Positions 5,936-6,918 of a DNA stretch of 6,918 nt are shown piece after piece. Below the pieces are notes generated by a model. It had not been told where the DNA came from and did not search any database. It was given only the letters and a program-made list of their open reading frames with translations. Source of the stretch: Bacteroidota bacterium (GTDB taxonomy: Bacteria; Bacteroidota; Ignavibacteria; UBA10030; UBA6906); NCBI GenBank assembly GCA_003541875.1, contig DPLS01000232.1:1-6918 (forward strand), given 5' to 3'. The position numbers and the translations under genes were made by a program. Position 1 is the first letter of the stretch. Each line of letters starts with the position of its first letter.

Positions 5936-6571
5936 TCACTTGTGTTGGTTCTTTACAGACAGTTTCTTCTCGACGACCTTCCAGATATCGGCCGCAATCT
6001 CTTTCTCACCCGCCGTTCCATCGAGCGTGAAGAATCGATGGGCTTCGCTCTGGGCAATTCCGCGATACCCCTGAAGCACTCGCTCGTAGAAGGCGCGGCC
6101 CGAGCTTTCCATTCGGTCAAATGTCATCCCCGCCTTCTGCTTGCGCCGTTCAATTTCCTCTACAGGAATATCCACGAAGAACGTGATGTCAGGATCCGTA
6201 CCCGCTGTAGCAAGACGGTTAATGCTCTTGACGGCATCAAGGTTGATTCCCCGGCCATAGCCCTGGTACGCGGTCGTCGAATCGTAATAGCGGTCGCAGA
6301 TCACGATCTCTCCCCGCTGCAATGCTGGTATGATGACTTCTTTGACGAGTTGTGCGCGTGCTGCCGAGAAAAGCAAAAGCTCCGCGGCATCGCTCATTTC
6401 GAGATTTTGCTTGTCAAGAAGAAGATCGCGAATCCGCTCTGAGATTGTTGTCCCACCGGGCTCACGGAGGAAGTGAACGACGTTGTGGCGTTGTTGTTTC
6501 AGCTTCTCGACAAGGATGGTGGCCTGTGTGGACTTTCCGGAGAAGTCCAGACCTTCAAACGTTACGAACAT
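5936..6571 (-). CDS. tmk: Thymidylate kinase (dTMP kinase)
   Basis: Thymidylate kinase phosphorylates dTMP to dTDP with ATP, an essential cytoplasmic step for dTTP supply. From ATG 6571 the protein has 211 residues, the normal family length. Visible motifs: P-loop GLDFSGKST (7-15), dTMP-site REPGGT (36-41), DRYYDSTTAYQGYGRG (93-108), and a LID with ERRKQKAGMTFDR (141-153). The P-loop lacks the Arg of the human-type enzyme while the LID is rich in Arg/Lys, as in the bacterial (E. coli-like) class. A GTG at 6592 would add seven residues (MPNNCSD) that are not expected in the family. Neither start has a Shine-Dalgarno sequence, and the candidate promoter would place the transcript start very close to the GTG, which favours the ATG. 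It is the first gene of a four-gene run. Confidence 0.95.
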   Translation of the reverse strand: MFVTFEGLDFSGKSTQATILVEKLKQQRHNVVHFLREPGGTTISERIRDLLLDKQNLEMSDAAELLLFSAARAQLVKEVIIPALQRGEIVICDRYYDSTTAYQGYGRGINLDAVKSINRLATAGTDPDITFFVDIPVEEIERRKQKAGMTFDRMESSGRAFYERVLQGYRGIAQSEAHRFFTLDGTAGEKEIAADIWKVVEKKLSVKNQHK

Positions 6572-6601
6572 ATCGGAACAATTATTGGGCACTCAACAGA
6601 A

Positions 6602-6633
6602 GAAACATAATCATTTCCACTTGGCGAAACAAG
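6602..6633 (-). promoter_or_regulatory. Candidate Bacteroidota-type promoter for tmk
   Basis: On the minus strand CTTG (6633-6630) and TATGTTTC (6609-6602) are separated by 20 nt. The known Bacteroidota vegetative promoter is TTTG, 19-21 nt, TAnnTTTG, so this fits at 3/4 and 5/6 conserved positions with correct spacing. It sits between the terminator hairpin and tmk, where a promoter is expected, and predicts a very short leader to ATG 6571. Two short degenerate boxes can match by chance. Confidence 0.35.
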
Positions 6634-6634
6634 A

Positions 6635-6662
6635 AGGGCGGATTGCATTCGCAACCCGCCCT
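6635..6662 (-). terminator. Intrinsic terminator after the T9SS-substrate gene
   Basis: AGGGCGG (6635-6641) pairs with CCGCCCT (6656-6662), and inside it TTGC (6643-6646) pairs with GCAA (6651-6654) around a 4-nt ATTC loop, leaving a single A/C mismatch. This is the strongest hairpin in the window. Read on the minus strand it is followed by TTCTTGTTT, a modest T-rich tract, and begins 28 nt after the stop of the upstream gene, as expected for a Rho-independent terminator. Confidence 0.8.
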
Positions 6663-6690
6663 GAGAATCATGCCTCTGTGGAACACTACG

Positions 6691-6918
6691 TCACTTAACC
6701 ACAAGCATTTCCCTTACGATTGTGAACCTATCAACTTCTAATCTGTACAAATAGACTCCAGATGCAAGACCTGAAGCATCGAATGTAACTGAATGGCTCC
6801 CCGCTGGCTTAACCCCTGATTCCAATACTGCCACCTGGCGACCGAGAATATCGAAGACACCCAACAACACATGACCATCTTTTGGAATCGAGTATTCGAT
6901 TCTTGTAGATGGGTTGAA
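6691..6918 (-). CDS. C-terminal end of a secreted protein with a T9SS sorting domain
   Basis: The last 75 residues of a gene that begins beyond the right edge are visible, and they form one domain: the type IX secretion C-terminal sorting domain (Por_Secre_tail family). It directs export across the outer membrane and is usually removed or used for surface anchoring. Hallmarks in order: FNPSTRIEYSIP (1-12), VFDILGRQVAVL (21-32), PAGSHSVTFDAS (38-49), LASGVYLYRLEV (51-62) and the terminal REMLVVK (69-75). The beta-sandwich pattern and length are standard. What the passenger part does cannot be known from here. A strong terminator follows, so the gene ends its own transcript and is separate from tmk. 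It is the best lineage marker in the window. Confidence 0.9.
   Translation of the reverse strand, partial: FNPSTRIEYSIPKDGHVLLGVFDILGRQVAVLESGVKPAGSHSVTFDASGLASGVYLYRLEVDRFTIVREMLVVK

Noticed and set aside
5711..6442. Plus-strand open frame of 243 codons
   Set aside because: It is antisense to tmk and the start of the protease, both unambiguous. No domain signals and no ribosome binding site of its own were seen.

Overview
All genes supported in this window lie on the minus strand, so the window reads right to left as four transcription segments. The right-edge gene ends in a type IX secretion system (T9SS) C-terminal sorting domain. That domain, with its phrasing (FNPST near the start, 'LGRQVA', 'SGVYLYRL', terminal MLVVK), points to the Bacteroidota/Chlorobiota/Ignavibacteriota group. 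The moderate GC content and the AAGGAG-type ribosome binding site at one gene suggest a Chlorobiota/Ignavibacteriota-like lineage rather than a classic low-GC Bacteroides. This placement is an inference from protein style, not a phylogeny.

Layout from right to left. (1) 6918-6691: the last 75 codons of a secreted T9SS substrate, followed by a convincing intrinsic terminator hairpin (6635-6662). (2) About 6571-2638: a tight four-gene run made of thymidylate kinase (tmk), a secreted S41 C-terminal processing protease with a PDZ domain, a TauE/SafE-family membrane transporter, and a DEDDh 3'-5' exonuclease with an ExoX-like C-terminal domain. Gaps are 6, 39 and 16 nt, so co-transcription is likely, although the four jobs (dTTP supply, periplasmic proteolysis, anion export, DNA processing) share no obvious pathway. 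A Bacteroidota-style promoter candidate sits just before tmk.

(3) 2637-2295: a 343-nt non-coding leader with a candidate promoter and nested inverted repeats. (4) 2294-1: a second tight run made of a small exported thioredoxin-fold protein, a conserved-looking protein of unknown function, and fumarylacetoacetase (fahA, cut by the left edge). The unknown gene and fahA share an ATGA stop/start overlap, so their translation is probably coupled. This suggests the unknown protein works with the last step of phenylalanine/tyrosine (homogentisate) degradation.

The most interesting item is that uncharacterised protein next to fahA, plus the way its start is connected to the upstream thioredoxin gene through a possible 13-codon relay ORF flanked by two ATGA overlaps. 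I see no CRISPR array, insertion sequence, rRNA, tRNA or defence system. Apart from those points this is an ordinary housekeeping and catabolic region.
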